This document shows, piece by piece, positions 1 through 9,405 of a DNA stretch of 64,000 nucleotides (position 1 is its first letter; each line of letters begins with the position of its first letter). A program made the translations under genes and the position numbers. The stretch comes from Clostridia bacterium (GTDB taxonomy: Bacteria; Bacillota_A; Clostridia; Oscillospirales; CAG-272). The stretch is from assembly GCA_017466455.1 (NCBI GenBank), contig JAFTUD010000002.1:62001-126000 (forward strand), read 5' to 3'. The notes beneath the pieces are model-generated. The model saw only the letters and a program-made list of their open reading frames with translations, searched no databases and was not told the origin of the DNA.

Positions 1-1857
1 CTTCTTCAAGGTTTCTTAAGTGGCGAAAGCTCGAAACATTTACGCGAAAATATCGTAACCATGAGAAACGGAAGATATGTTCTTCCTGTTAAAAGTGAAA
101 ATAAAAACGAAATTAAGGGCTTGGTGCATGACACCTCTGGCTCGGGCGCGACACTTTTTATTGAGCCTATGTCGGTAGTCGATGCAAATAATGAGCTTCG
201 CTCCTTGCTCGGGCAGGAGCAAACGGAAATTGAACGCATACTTGCGGAATTTTCAACCGAAATTGCAAATTTTTCACTCCAGTTAAATAATAATTACCGA
301 AATATAACCGAAATTGCATTTTATTTCGCTTGCGCTGAGCTTGCTTATAAAATGAATGCGGTAAAGCCTGTAATCAACACAAAAAAGCATATTAGCCTCG
401 ATAGGGCAAGGCATCCCTTGCTTGATAAGCAAACGGTTGTGCCAATTACCGTTTCTCTTGGCGATAAATACAAAATGCTTGTTGTAACCGGTCCGAATAC
501 AGGCGGAAAAACGGTTACCCTTAAAACACTTGGCTTATTTGCGCTTATGGCACAATCAGGACTTCAAATTCCTGCTGAAAATGCGGATATATGTGTTTTT
601 GATGGCGTTTTTGCAGATATAGGCGATGAGCAAAGCATAGAACAGTCGTTGTCAACCTTTTCGGCGCACATGCTTTCAATAGTTGATATTTTGAATGGAA
701 TGACTGAAAACTCGCTGATTTTGTTTGACGAGCTTGGCGCGGGAACCGATCCGATTGAGGGCGCAGCTCTTGCCCAATCGATTCTTGAGGCAGTACTGGC
801 TAAAAATGCGCTCTGCGCATCTACAACTCACTATGCGGAGCTTAAGGCTTTTGCGCTCAATACCGACGGAGTGCTAAATGCGTCATGTGAGTTTGACATA
901 AATACCTTGAAGCCCACATACCGTCTTATTATAGGTACTCCAGGAAAATCAAACGCGTTTTTGATTTCTCAAAAGCTTGGAGTTCCAAACAGCGTGGTGG
1001 AAAGGGCAAGAGAATTGACCTCTGATGAGGCAAAGGGATTTGAGGGCGTCATTGAGAAGCTTGAAAACGAAAGAGCCTTGATGGAACGGGAAAAGAATGA
1101 GGCGCAAAGGCTTCGCATTGAATTTGAGGAGTTCAAGAAAAATGCGGAAAAAGAGCTGACGGATAAGTTATCTAAAGCGCAAAGCGAGAGTGAGGCGATT
1201 AGCCAAAGGGCTCAACAGCTCATCTCGGGTGCGCGCGCAAGCGCGGAGCTAATATTTGAAAGACTCGAAAAGCTTCAAAATGATCAAAGCGACTATTCCC
1301 AAAAGAAAAAGCAAATACGCGCCGAGCTTAATAAGGCTGACGACATATATAATCCGGTAGAGGAATTTGATGAAAATTATGTTTTACCGCGCCCATTGGT
1401 AAAGGGTGATAGAGTTATTGTGAGGACGCTTGGAGCTGAGGCTGAGCTTTTAGAAAATCCTGATAAAAACGGGAATGTATTTGTCAAAAGTGGGGCAATA
1501 GCAAAAATAAAAACGAATGTATCAAATCTAATGCTATGCGCCGAAAAGAAGGAGGCAAAAAAGCCGTCTTCAGTTCAAAGAACGATTAGTAGCTCGGCAA
1601 AATCAAGCTCAAGCTTTTCAATGTCACTTGATGTTAGAGGTAAAAATATCGAGGAGGCATGGCTTGATGTTGATAAATATATTGATGATGCCATATATTA
1701 TAATGTCAACAGCATTACCATCGTTCATGGAAAAGGCACAGGAGCTCTTAGAAAGGGCTTGTGGGATTTTTTCAAAAAAGACAAGAGAATAAAAAAATAC
1801 AGGAACGGAGAATATGGCGAGGGCGATTTTGGAGTTACAATTCTTGAATTAAAATGA
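1..1857 (+). CDS. mutS2: Endonuclease MutS2 (5' end cut by window edge)
   Basis: MutS2 is a dimeric MutS-family ATPase acting on branched DNA and collided ribosomes. The reading frame is open from base 1, so the start lies outside the window; about 618 residues are visible. The sequence IVTMRNGRYVLPVK at the left is typical of the MutS2 core. The Walker A motif GPNTGGKT lies near bases 490-516 and the DELGAGTDP Walker B region near 727-750. A charged coiled coil follows (about 1020-1340). The C-terminal Smr nuclease domain carries the HGKGTG motif near base 1735. Nothing looks broken. The rhamnose genes downstream have their own promoter. Confidence 0.96.
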   Translation, partial: LLQGFLSGESSKHLRENIVTMRNGRYVLPVKSENKNEIKGLVHDTSGSGATLFIEPMSVVDANNELRSLLGQEQTEIERILAEFSTEIANFSLQLNNNYRNITEIAFYFACAELAYKMNAVKPVINTKKHISLDRARHPLLDKQTVVPITVSLGDKYKMLVVTGPNTGGKTVTLKTLGLFALMAQSGLQIPAENADICVFDGVFADIGDEQSIEQSLSTFSAHMLSIVDILNGMTENSLILFDELGAGTDPIEGAALAQSILEAVLAKNALCASTTHYAELKAFALNTDGVLNASCEFDINTLKPTYRLIIGTPGKSNAFLISQKLGVPNSVVERARELTSDEAKGFEGVIEKLENERALMEREKNEAQRLRIEFEEFKKNAEKELTDKLSKAQSESEAISQRAQQLISGARASAELIFERLEKLQNDQSDYSQKKKQIRAELNKADDIYNPVEEFDENYVLPRPLVKGDRVIVRTLGAEAELLENPDKNGNVFVKSGAIAKIKTNVSNLMLCAEKKEAKKPSSVQRTISSSAKSSSSFSMSLDVRGKNIEEAWLDVDKYIDDAIYYNVNSITIVHGKGTGALRKGLWDFFKKDKRIKKYRNGEYGEGDFGVTILELK

Positions 1858-1873
1858 ATTAAAAATCCAAAAA

Positions 1874-1906
1874 AGTATTGAAAAATACTCCCTTTACTGT
1901 TATAAT
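1874..1906 (+). promoter_or_regulatory. rhaBA promoter with inverted repeat over the -35
   Basis: TTGAAA (1878-1883), a 17-base spacer and TATAAT (1901-1906) form a near-consensus sigma-A promoter. A second TATAAT follows at 1912-1917. A perfect inverted repeat, AGTATT-GAAA-AATACT (1874-1889), straddles the -35 box. It has no T-tract, so an operator is likelier than a terminator; that is inference. Confidence 0.6.
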
Positions 1907-1948
1907 ACCTGTATAATATAAAAATATATGTTCTTAAAGGAGAATTTT

Positions 1949-3439
1949 ATGGCTGAAATTAAAATGCTTGCCATTGACCTTGGCGCCTCAAGCGGTCGTG
2001 GAATAGTTGGCTCTTTTGACGGAAAAAAGCTTTCCGTGCGTGAAAATCATCGTTTTCCTAACGAGCCGGTTAATACCTGCGGGAATTTTTGTTGGGATAT
2101 TTTGAGAATATTTCACGAAATCAAGGCATCAATTTCAAAATGTGCATTATCAGATGACAAAAACATCAAGAGTATAGGAATTGACACATGGGGAGTTGAT
2201 TATAGCTTTATTGACAAGAAGGGTGCGCTTATGGCAAATCCTTATCATTATCGTGATGCAAGAACTGAAGAAATTCAACCGTATGTATTTAAAACAGTTC
2301 CCTTCAAGGATATTTATTCTGTTGCAGGAATTCAAACTATGAATTTCAATACTCTTTATCAGCTTTGTGCCGATTTGAGAGATAGGAAATATCTTGTTGA
2401 TAATGCGGACAAGCTTTTGTTCGTTCCGGATCTTTTGAACTATTTTCTCACAGGCGAGAAGGTAACAGAGTATACTATCGCTTCAACAGGTTCAATTTTG
2501 GATGCGAAAACAAGGACTCTTGCTACTGATCTCCTTAAAAAGCTTGGAATCAGAACCGATATGTTCTGTGATATTGTTATGCCCGGCAACAAGCTTGGCG
2601 GACTTACACCGCAGCTCCTTTCCGAGGTTGGAAGCATTTCTGCAACGGTTGTAAATGTTGCATCACACGATACCGCAAGCGCTGTAATTGCTGTTCCTGC
2701 TAAGCGTGGAGACGATTTTGTTTACATAAGCAGTGGAACATGGTCACTTATGGGCGTTGAGTCTGATGAGCCCATAATTAACTCAACCTCTATGAATTAT
2801 AACCTTACAAACGAGGGCGGAGCAGGCGGAAAGATCAGATTTTTAAAGAATATTATGGGACTTTGGCTTGAGCAGGAGTCAAGAAGGCAGTGGAAGCGCG
2901 AGGGTCTTGACATTTCCTTTGATGAGCTTACTGAGCAGGCACTTAAGGCAAAGCCGTTCCAGTGCTTTATCAATCCTAATGATGATTTGTTTACACCTCA
3001 AGGTGACATGCCGTCAAGAATTAGAGAGTTTTGTAAAAAAACGGGTCAGCATGTTCCTGAAAGCATCGGCGAAGTTGTTAGATGTATTTTTGAAAGCCTT
3101 GTTCTTTGTTACAGACAAACAATAGAGTCTATTGAGTCTATGACAGGCAAGAAGTATAATTCAATAAATATTGTTGGTGGCGGAACAAAGGAAGCGATCC
3201 TTTGTCAATATGCTGCTGACGCATCAAACAGAGTTGTTTATGCAGGGCCGGTTGAAGCTACTGCTATCGGCAACATCGCAATGCAAACTATTGCTTCCGG
3301 TGAGCTTAAGGACATTTGCGAGGCAAGAGAGGTTATAAGAGATTCATTTGAAATAAAGGTATATGAGCCGAATCATACAAGCGAATGGGATGAGGCTTAT
3401 GCAAGATTTATTGAAATTTGCGGAAAGGAATATAAGTAA
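1949..3439 (+). CDS. rhaB: Rhamnulokinase
   Basis: The enzyme phosphorylates L-rhamnulose to L-rhamnulose 1-phosphate in cytosolic rhamnose catabolism. At 496 residues it has the usual FGGY-kinase length. The N-terminal phosphate loop DLGASSGRG, the GIDTWGVDYSFID motif, the ATP-lobe YISSGTWSLMG and the C-terminal NIVGGGTKEAI and AGPVEATAIGN motifs are in RhaB order. An upstream ATG at 1928 is in frame, but AGGAGA at 1938-1943 places the real start at 1949. The stop overlaps the start of rhaA (TAATG). No rhamnulose-1-phosphate aldolase gene is in the window. Confidence 0.95.
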   Translation: MAEIKMLAIDLGASSGRGIVGSFDGKKLSVRENHRFPNEPVNTCGNFCWDILRIFHEIKASISKCALSDDKNIKSIGIDTWGVDYSFIDKKGALMANPYHYRDARTEEIQPYVFKTVPFKDIYSVAGIQTMNFNTLYQLCADLRDRKYLVDNADKLLFVPDLLNYFLTGEKVTEYTIASTGSILDAKTRTLATDLLKKLGIRTDMFCDIVMPGNKLGGLTPQLLSEVGSISATVVNVASHDTASAVIAVPAKRGDDFVYISSGTWSLMGVESDEPIINSTSMNYNLTNEGGAGGKIRFLKNIMGLWLEQESRRQWKREGLDISFDELTEQALKAKPFQCFINPNDDLFTPQGDMPSRIREFCKKTGQHVPESIGEVVRCIFESLVLCYRQTIESIESMTGKKYNSINIVGGGTKEAILCQYAADASNRVVYAGPVEATAIGNIAMQTIASGELKDICEAREVIRDSFEIKVYEPNHTSEWDEAYARFIEICGKEYK

Positions 3440-4686
3440 TGAAAAATCAAATGTATGAAATTGCCAAGGCGCAATATGCAAAAATCGGAGTTGATACTGA
3501 TGCAGTTATTGAAAGAATGAAAAAGGTTCCCATTTCAATTCAATGCTGGCAGGGAGATGATGTTAAGGGATTTGAAAGTAAGGGTCCTTTGACGGGCGGA
3601 ATTCAAACAACAGGAAACTATCCTGGCGCAGCTCGCAATATTGCAGAGCTTCAAGCGGATTTTGATAAGGCTGCCTCAATGATTCCCGGAAAGAAAAAGC
3701 TGAGCCTTCATGCAATTTATCTTGATAATAAGGGAGAGAATGTTCCAAGAGATCAAATTAAGCCCGAGCATTATGATGTTTGGATAAAGTGGGCAAAGGA
3801 GAGGGGATACGGTCTTAATCTTGACCCAACATGCTTCTCACATCCATTGTCCGATGACGGATTTACTCTTTCACACCATAATGAGGAAATTCGTAAATTT
3901 TGGATAAATCATGTTATCGCAACAAGAAAGGTTGCTGAGTACATAGGTAAGGAAATGGGCGAGGTTTGCGCAAGCAACTACTGGATTCCTGACGGATTTA
4001 AGGATATTCCTGTTGACAGAAAGGGATACAGAGAGCGCCTTGAGGATTCGCTCAATCAAATTTTTGCAGTTGAGGTTGACCCTAAGTATAATATTGCTGC
4101 TCTTGAGGGAAAGGTATTTGGAATCGGTGCTGAAAGCTGCACGATCGGATCAAACGACTTCTACCTTGGCTACTGCGCTAAAAATTCGCAGTATTTGACC
4201 CTTGATGCAGGACACTTCCATCCAACTGAATTTATCTCTGATAAAATCAGTACAGCGCTTCAATTCACTCCCGGCCTTTTGCTTCATGTTTCCCGTCCTG
4301 TAAGATGGGATAGCGACCATGTTGTTATCTTTGATGATGAGCTTAAGGCAATCGCGCAGGAAATTGTAAGAAGCGGTGAAATGGATAGAATTCATATCGG
4401 TCTTGACTTCTTTGATGCAAGCATAAATAGAATTGCTGCATGGGTAATCGGAGCAAGAAATATTCAAAAGGCGTTGCTTTTTGCTATGCTTGAGCCTACC
4501 GAAGCGCTTAAAAAGTATGAGCTTGATTTGGATTACACATCTCGTCTCGCAGTCCTTGAGGAGCTCAAGTCTATGCCATTTGAGGCTGTATGGGATAAAT
4601 ATTGCGCTGAATGTGGCGTTCCTTGCGGTATGGACTGGATTTCTATGGTTAAGGACTATGAAAAGGAAGTTCTTTCCAAGAGATAA
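3439..4686 (+). CDS. rhaA: L-rhamnose isomerase
   Basis: RhaA converts L-rhamnose to L-rhamnulose, the step before RhaB. The 415 residues match the family length and show the N-terminal IQCWQGDDVKGFE motif, TGNYPGAARN, LHAIYLD, the metal-binding LDAGHFHPTEFISDK region and DRIHIGLDFFDASINR. The gene overlaps the rhaB stop by one base, so translation is probably coupled. No terminator is visible before prs, although an isolated TATAAT (4749-4754) without a clear -35 precedes prs. Confidence 0.96.
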   Translation: MKNQMYEIAKAQYAKIGVDTDAVIERMKKVPISIQCWQGDDVKGFESKGPLTGGIQTTGNYPGAARNIAELQADFDKAASMIPGKKKLSLHAIYLDNKGENVPRDQIKPEHYDVWIKWAKERGYGLNLDPTCFSHPLSDDGFTLSHHNEEIRKFWINHVIATRKVAEYIGKEMGEVCASNYWIPDGFKDIPVDRKGYRERLEDSLNQIFAVEVDPKYNIAALEGKVFGIGAESCTIGSNDFYLGYCAKNSQYLTLDAGHFHPTEFISDKISTALQFTPGLLLHVSRPVRWDSDHVVIFDDELKAIAQEIVRSGEMDRIHIGLDFFDASINRIAAWVIGARNIQKALLFAMLEPTEALKKYELDLDYTSRLAVLEELKSMPFEAVWDKYCAECGVPCGMDWISMVKDYEKEVLSKR

Positions 4687-4768
4687 TGTATTAAATGACT
4701 TAATGCTATTGCAAGGATTGTTACAAAATAATTGATTTTCAAAACATTTATAATATCTGGGGGTTTTT

Positions 4769-5905
4769 ATGAACGAAAATTGTTATGGAGAATTGAAGGT
4801 TATCGGAATGAGAGGCTGTGAGCAGTTTGCGGAGCAGGTTGATTTCTACTTAAAGAAATGGAGAAACAGTGAATCTACCTTCATAGCCGATGCTCATTGT
4901 CCACGATTTGGCTCTGGAGAGGCGAAGGCTCTTATTAACGAATCAATGAGAGGTCTTGACCTTTATATCATTTCCGATTGCTTCAATTATGGAGTTACAT
5001 ATAAAATGTACGGTATGCAGGTGCCAATGAGTCCTGATGATCATTTTCAGGATTTGAAGAGAATTATTGCTGCAACAGGCGGAAAGACACGAAGAATTTC
5101 TGTTATTATGCCAATGCTTTATGAGGGCAGACAGCATAAGAGAAGCGCAAGAGAATCGCTTGACTGCGCACTCGCACTTCAAGAGCTTACCAATATGGGA
5201 GTTACCAACATAATTACATTTGATGCCCATGATGCGCGTGTTCAAAACGCAATTCCATTAAATGGCTTTGATAGCGTAAGACCCACATATCAAATGCTTA
5301 AGGCTCTTGTAAAAAATGTACCAGACATTAAGCTTGACAAGGATAATCTTATGGTTATCTCTCCTGATGAGGGAGCTATCGGCAGGGCAATGTATATTGC
5401 ATCTGTTGTTGGTATTGAGCTTGGCATGTTCTATAAGAGAAGAAATTACTCCTTGATTATTGATGGTAAAAACCCAATAGAGGCTCATGAATACCTGGGC
5501 AAGGACCTTCACGGTAAAGATGTTATCGTAGTTGATGATATGATATCCTCTGGCGATTCTATGATTGATGTTGCACTTCAGCTTAAATCAAGAGGCGCTA
5601 AGAGAGTATTTGTGTTCTCAACATTCTCGCTTTTCTGCAACGGACTTGAAAAGTTTGACAAGGCTTATGAGGAAGGCATTATCGATAAGATTTTCTCAAC
5701 AAATCTTACTTATCATACCTCTGAAATCCTTTCAAGAGAGTGGTACTGCGATGTAAATATGAGCAAGTATGTATCATACATCATTGATACACTTAACAAG
5801 GATGCGTCGATTAGTGATCTTCTCAATCCTGTTAAGAAGATTCACACCTTGCTTGACAAATTTAATGCCACAGGTCTTTCCGACCTTGAGGAAGATGAAA
5901 ACTAA
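4769..5905 (+). CDS. prs: Ribose-phosphate pyrophosphokinase (long clostridial form)
   Basis: This enzyme makes PRPP from ribose 5-phosphate and ATP for nucleotide, His, Trp and NAD synthesis. The catalytic region YEGRQHKRSARESLD and the PRPP-binding loop VIVVDDMISSGDS are both present. The protein has 378 residues, longer than the roughly 315 of E. coli Prs, with extra N-terminal sequence and a C-terminal tail ending LEEDEN. This fits a longer subfamily that I recall from Clostridia. The SD is GGGGG about seven bases before the ATG. argS follows after 11 bases, so the two are probably co-transcribed. Confidence 0.93.
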   Translation: MNENCYGELKVIGMRGCEQFAEQVDFYLKKWRNSESTFIADAHCPRFGSGEAKALINESMRGLDLYIISDCFNYGVTYKMYGMQVPMSPDDHFQDLKRIIAATGGKTRRISVIMPMLYEGRQHKRSARESLDCALALQELTNMGVTNIITFDAHDARVQNAIPLNGFDSVRPTYQMLKALVKNVPDIKLDKDNLMVISPDEGAIGRAMYIASVVGIELGMFYKRRNYSLIIDGKNPIEAHEYLGKDLHGKDVIVVDDMISSGDSMIDVALQLKSRGAKRVFVFSTFSLFCNGLEKFDKAYEEGIIDKIFSTNLTYHTSEILSREWYCDVNMSKYVSYIIDTLNKDASISDLLNPVKKIHTLLDKFNATGLSDLEEDEN

Positions 5906-5916
5906 GGAATTTAGAA

Positions 5917-7632
5917 ATGAATAATTTTAAAAACACAGTAGCATCAGATTTGCTTTCTTGCATTTCGGATCTTGCCACTGATATCACCTTAACAAAAGAA
6001 GACATATTAGGTATGTTTGAGTACCCACCGGATAGCTCGCTTGGAGATATCGCTTTCCCTTGCTTTAAGCTAAGTAGAATTCTAAGGAAAGCTCCGCCTG
6101 TTATTGCCAAGGAAATTTCCGAGGCCTTTAAATCAAATGTTGTTTCTAAGGCGGAGGCAGTAAATGGATACCTAAATATATTTGTGTCACACGAATATTT
6201 GCTTGAAAATGTTCTTTTGAAAATTGAAAGCGAAAAGGAATCGTATGGCTCAGACGGTAGCGGTAAGGGTAAGGTTGCGGTATTTGACTATTCCTCTCCT
6301 AATGTTGCGAAGCCTTTTCATATAGGACATCTTGGTACAACAGTAATCGGTCATTCGCTTAAGATGCTCCACAAATTCCAAGGCTACGATTGTATAGGAA
6401 TCAATTATCTTGGAGACTGGGGAACTCAGTTCGGAAAGCTCATAGTTGCTTATAATCTTTGGGGTAATAAGGAAGCTATTGAGAAGGGCGGAGTTGATGA
6501 ACTTGTAGCTCTTTATGTAAAATTCCACGAGGAAGCTGAAAAGGACGAAGCCTTAAATCAAAAGGCAAGAGAGGAATTTACTAAGCTTGAGCATCATGAT
6601 GAAACTAACATTTCACTTTGGAAATGGTTCGTTCAAATCAGCCTGGAGGAATATCAAAAGACCTACAAACAGCTCGGTATTGAATTTGATAGTTATAAGG
6701 GCGAAAGCTTTTATACCGATAAAATGCCCGCACAAATTGAGATTTTGAGAGAGAAAAATCTCCTTAAAATTGATGACGGCGCATCAATAGTTGATCTTTC
6801 TGAGTATAATATGCCACCATGCCTTATTCTGAAAAGAGACGGTTCCACGCTTTATCCTACAAGAGATATCGCAGCTGCGGTATATCGCAAAAACGAGTAT
6901 AACTTTGATAAGTGTATTTATGTTACATCTGCCGGTCAAAGCTTACACTTCGCACAATGGTTTAAGGTTGTTGAAATGATGGGCTACGATTGGCACAGCG
7001 GACTTGTTCATGTCCCCTATGGTACGGTTAGTATAAACAACGAAAAGCTTGCTACAAGAACGGGAAATGTAATTCTTCTTAAGGACCTTTTTGCTACCGC
7101 TATTGAAAAGGTAACCGAGATAATGAATGAGAAGAACCCTGATCTTCCTAATAAAGAGGAGGTGGCTGAGGCGGTTGGAGTTGGCTCGGTAATCTTCTAT
7201 TATCTTTATAACAATAGAATTAAGGATATAAACTTTGTTATGAAGGATGCACTTAGCTTTGAGGGTAATACAGGACCTTATGCTCAATATACCTATGCAA
7301 GGACATCGGGAATACTTGAAAAGGCTAAGGGAATTGACCTTAGTGCAACAAAACCTGTTATTACTGCCTCCGAGGAAGCGGACCTTTTAAAGGTGCTTTC
7401 TAAGTTTAACGAGGCTGTTTGCGGTGCAATAAGAGAATATGAGCCATCAGTTATAACAAGATATATAATTGATGTTTGCACATCGTTTAATAAGTTCTAC
7501 CACAACTGTCAAATTGTTTCAGCCGATGATGAGGCAGTAAGAAATACAAGAATTCGCCTTACATCAGCAACTAAGGTTGTTCTTGGCTCAGCATTTGAGC
7601 TTATATGCTTAAAGAAAACGGAAAAAATTTAA
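5917..7632 (+). CDS. argS: Arginyl-tRNA synthetase
   Basis: This class I aminoacyl-tRNA synthetase charges tRNA-Arg in the cytosol. It has the N-terminal Add-1 domain, the HIGH signature as PFHIGHLGTTVIG (near base 6320), and the KMSKS equivalent KLATRTGNV typical of the ArgRS family (near 7050). A C-terminal anticodon-binding DALR domain starts around EGNTGPYAQYTYAR. The length is 571 residues, usual for the family. No T-box leader precedes it; the gap to prs is only 11 bases. Confidence 0.96.
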   Translation: MNNFKNTVASDLLSCISDLATDITLTKEDILGMFEYPPDSSLGDIAFPCFKLSRILRKAPPVIAKEISEAFKSNVVSKAEAVNGYLNIFVSHEYLLENVLLKIESEKESYGSDGSGKGKVAVFDYSSPNVAKPFHIGHLGTTVIGHSLKMLHKFQGYDCIGINYLGDWGTQFGKLIVAYNLWGNKEAIEKGGVDELVALYVKFHEEAEKDEALNQKAREEFTKLEHHDETNISLWKWFVQISLEEYQKTYKQLGIEFDSYKGESFYTDKMPAQIEILREKNLLKIDDGASIVDLSEYNMPPCLILKRDGSTLYPTRDIAAAVYRKNEYNFDKCIYVTSAGQSLHFAQWFKVVEMMGYDWHSGLVHVPYGTVSINNEKLATRTGNVILLKDLFATAIEKVTEIMNEKNPDLPNKEEVAEAVGVGSVIFYYLYNNRIKDINFVMKDALSFEGNTGPYAQYTYARTSGILEKAKGIDLSATKPVITASEEADLLKVLSKFNEAVCGAIREYEPSVITRYIIDVCTSFNKFYHNCQIVSADDEAVRNTRIRLTSATKVVLGSAFELICLKKTEKI

Positions 7633-7648
7633 TTGTTACGAGGTTATT

Positions 7649-8377
7649 ATGTCAGGACATAGCAAATGGAAAAATATAATGCATAAAAAAGAGAAGACTG
7701 ATGCTCAAAAGGCGAAAATCTTCACGAAAATAGGTAAGGAAATCTCTATTGCGGTAAAGGCAGGAGGACCTGACCCAACGGTAAATGCAAAGCTTGCTGC
7801 TCTTATTGCAAAGGCGAAGTCAAATAATGTTCCTAACGATAATATCGAAAGAACAATTAAGAAGGCAAGCTCATCTGACTCTGCGGCTCTTGAGGAAATG
7901 AGATATGAGGGCTACGGCCCCGGCGGAGTTGCTATTATAGTTACTGCCGCAACCGATAATACAAATCGTACAACCCCTGAAATTCGCTCTTATTTTAGTA
8001 AATATAAGGGCAATCTCGGTACAACGGGATGCGTTGGATATTTGTTTGAGGACAAGGGAGTTATCATGATCTCTAAGGAAGAGGGATATGATGAGGACAC
8101 ATTGATGGAGGCGGCTCTTGAGGCAGGTGCTGAGGACTTTGTTTCCGATGATGAGGCATTTATCGTTTATACCGCTGATGCGGAGCTTGATGCTGTTGCA
8201 ACTGCTCTTGAGGCACAGGGCTTTAAGTATGTATCTGCGGAGCAGGATAAAATCCCGTCAAACTATGTTACACTTACATCTGATGATGACATTAAGTATA
8301 TGAATCTTCTTATTGAGCATCTTGAGGATAATGATGATGTAACAGAGGTTTATCATAACTGGGAAAACTGTGACTAA
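7649..8377 (+). CDS. yebC: YebC/PmpR family protein
   Basis: This is a YebC-type protein of 242 residues beginning with the invariant MSGHSKWKNI and followed by the KAGGPDPTVNAKL and GYGPGGVAI motifs. The family is annotated as transcriptional regulators and has more recently been linked to translation through difficult peptide motifs. Which role applies here cannot be read from sequence. The gene sits 16 bases after argS and is closed by a strong terminator, so it ends the rhaB-yebC transcription unit. Confidence 0.93.
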   Translation: MSGHSKWKNIMHKKEKTDAQKAKIFTKIGKEISIAVKAGGPDPTVNAKLAALIAKAKSNNVPNDNIERTIKKASSSDSAALEEMRYEGYGPGGVAIIVTAATDNTNRTTPEIRSYFSKYKGNLGTTGCVGYLFEDKGVIMISKEEGYDEDTLMEAALEAGAEDFVSDDEAFIVYTADAELDAVATALEAQGFKYVSAEQDKIPSNYVTLTSDDDIKYMNLLIEHLEDNDDVTEVYHNWENCD

Positions 8378-8381
8378 TATT

Positions 8382-8408
8382 AAATCGGGCTTGTATAGCC
8401 CGATTTTT
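8382..8408 (+). terminator. Rho-independent terminator after yebC
   Basis: AAATCGGGCT (8382-8391) pairs perfectly with AGCCCGATTT (8397-8406) over a five-base loop, and Ts continue to 8408. It ends the yebC transcript. Confidence 0.9.
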
Positions 8409-8471
8409 ATTGTTTATATAAAAAATACTTGACCGAATAAAAGTGAAAATTTGCCGTTTGGTTGGTTTTTC

Positions 8472-8499
8472 TTGACTTTCTATTCAAAATGCTTTAAAT
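8472..8499 (+). promoter_or_regulatory. Promoter of the LytTR-DUF3021 pair
   Basis: TTGACT (8472-8477), a 16-base spacer and TTAAAT (8494-8499) lie just upstream of the regulator. Two CCG-centred elements 21 bases apart (8433-8435 and 8454-8456) could be LytTR half-sites, but similarity outside the CCG is weak. Confidence 0.5.
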
Positions 8500-8520
8500 T
8501 ATAGTTAAGGGGTGATGAAA

Positions 8521-8952
8521 TTGAAATGCACTATTATAATTGATAAGGACAGGGAAGAAGAGTTAACAATTATAGCGCACGAGAAAAATAAGCTTGTAGA
8601 GGAAATAGAGCGTCTTATGGAGTCAAGCTCGTTAGAAATAATAGGATATGCTAACGAAAATATTAAAAAGCTTACTCCTATGGAAATATATTGCTTCAAT
8701 ATAGAAAATGGCAAGATTGTGGCATATACCGAATTTGAAAAATTTTTCGTAAAGAAACGAATTTATGAGCTTGAGGAGCTTTTAAGCTATGATTTTGTTA
8801 AAATAAATCAAAGCTGTATTGTCAATATAAAAAAGATTTCTCATTTTAGTGCGTCATTTGGAGGCGCGCTAATGATAACCTTAAAAAACGGTTATCGTGA
8901 TTATGTATCAAGAAGACAAGTTAAAGCAGTAAAGGAAAGGGTTGGCATTTAA
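8521..8952 (+). CDS. LytTR-domain DNA-binding regulator
   Basis: This is a stand-alone LytTR transcription factor of 143 residues without a receiver domain. The C-terminal half shows the LytTR pattern: a strand rich in YCFNIENGKIVAYTEFEKFFV, then the region ending DFVKINQSCIVNIKKI and the terminal VSRRQVKAVKERVGI. The start is chosen as TTG 8521, because AAGGGGTGAT (8507-8516) is an almost perfect anti-16S match five to six bases before it; GTG 8512 and ATG 8515 lie inside that SD. It forms a two-gene module with the following DUF3021 membrane protein. Such pairs are known in Firmicutes and often autoregulate. Confidence 0.88.
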   Translation: MKCTIIIDKDREEELTIIAHEKNKLVEEIERLMESSSLEIIGYANENIKKLTPMEIYCFNIENGKIVAYTEFEKFFVKKRIYELEELLSYDFVKINQSCIVNIKKISHFSASFGGALMITLKNGYRDYVSRRQVKAVKERVGI

Positions 8953-8953
8953 T

Positions 8954-9373
8954 ATGAATAAATACTTAAAGGCGTTTTTTCAAAGAGGACTTGCATTTGG
9001 CGGATTTGGACCGATAATAGCAGGAATTGTATTCCTTTGTATTTCAACAGCTGTTGATGATTTTTCACTTACGGCACCCCAAGCATTTCTTGCTATTGTT
9101 AGCACATATATTTTAGCATTCGTTCAAGCAGGGGTTAGTATATTTAATCAAATAGAAAGCTGGCCTATTGCTAAATCACTTTTGTGCCATATGGGAAGCG
9201 TTTATGTTGCGTATATTTTCTGCTATCTTGTTAATTTTTGGATCCCTTTGAAAATTAGTGTGATATTGATTTTTACTGCAATTTTCTTAGTGGCATATCT
9301 TTCAGTGTGGTTTATAGTTTTCTTGGCGGTTAAGGCAACAAGCAAAAAAATTAATGAAAAATTAGAAAAATAA
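8954..9373 (+). CDS. DUF3021 family membrane protein
   Basis: A membrane protein of 139 residues with about four hydrophobic segments (around residues 11-32, 41-62, 73-94 and 100-126) and a lysine-rich C-terminal tail. The length and the pairing with a LytTR regulator identify it as the DUF3021 type, thought to hold the partner regulator in check at the membrane. ATG 8954 lies two bases after the regulator stop and is chosen because family members start close to the first helix. A TTG at 8942 with good SD spacing is the alternative. A bidirectional terminator follows directly. Confidence 0.82.
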   Translation: MNKYLKAFFQRGLAFGGFGPIIAGIVFLCISTAVDDFSLTAPQAFLAIVSTYILAFVQAGVSIFNQIESWPIAKSLLCHMGSVYVAYIFCYLVNFWIPLKISVILIFTAIFLVAYLSVWFIVFLAVKATSKKINEKLEK

Positions 9374-9405
9374 AAAATAGCCTGTTTAAAAACAGGCTAT
9401 TTTTT
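9372..9405. terminator. Bidirectional terminator between DUF3021 gene and manA
   Basis: TAGCCTGTTT (9378-9387) pairs with AAACAGGCTA (9390-9399), flanked by A6 and T6 runs that extend the stem. It can stop convergent transcription from both sides. Confidence 0.9.

Noticed and set aside
4749..4754. Promoter for prs from the lone TATAAT
   Set aside because: No acceptable -35 at 16-18 bases. Read-through from rhaBA, which has no terminator, is as likely.
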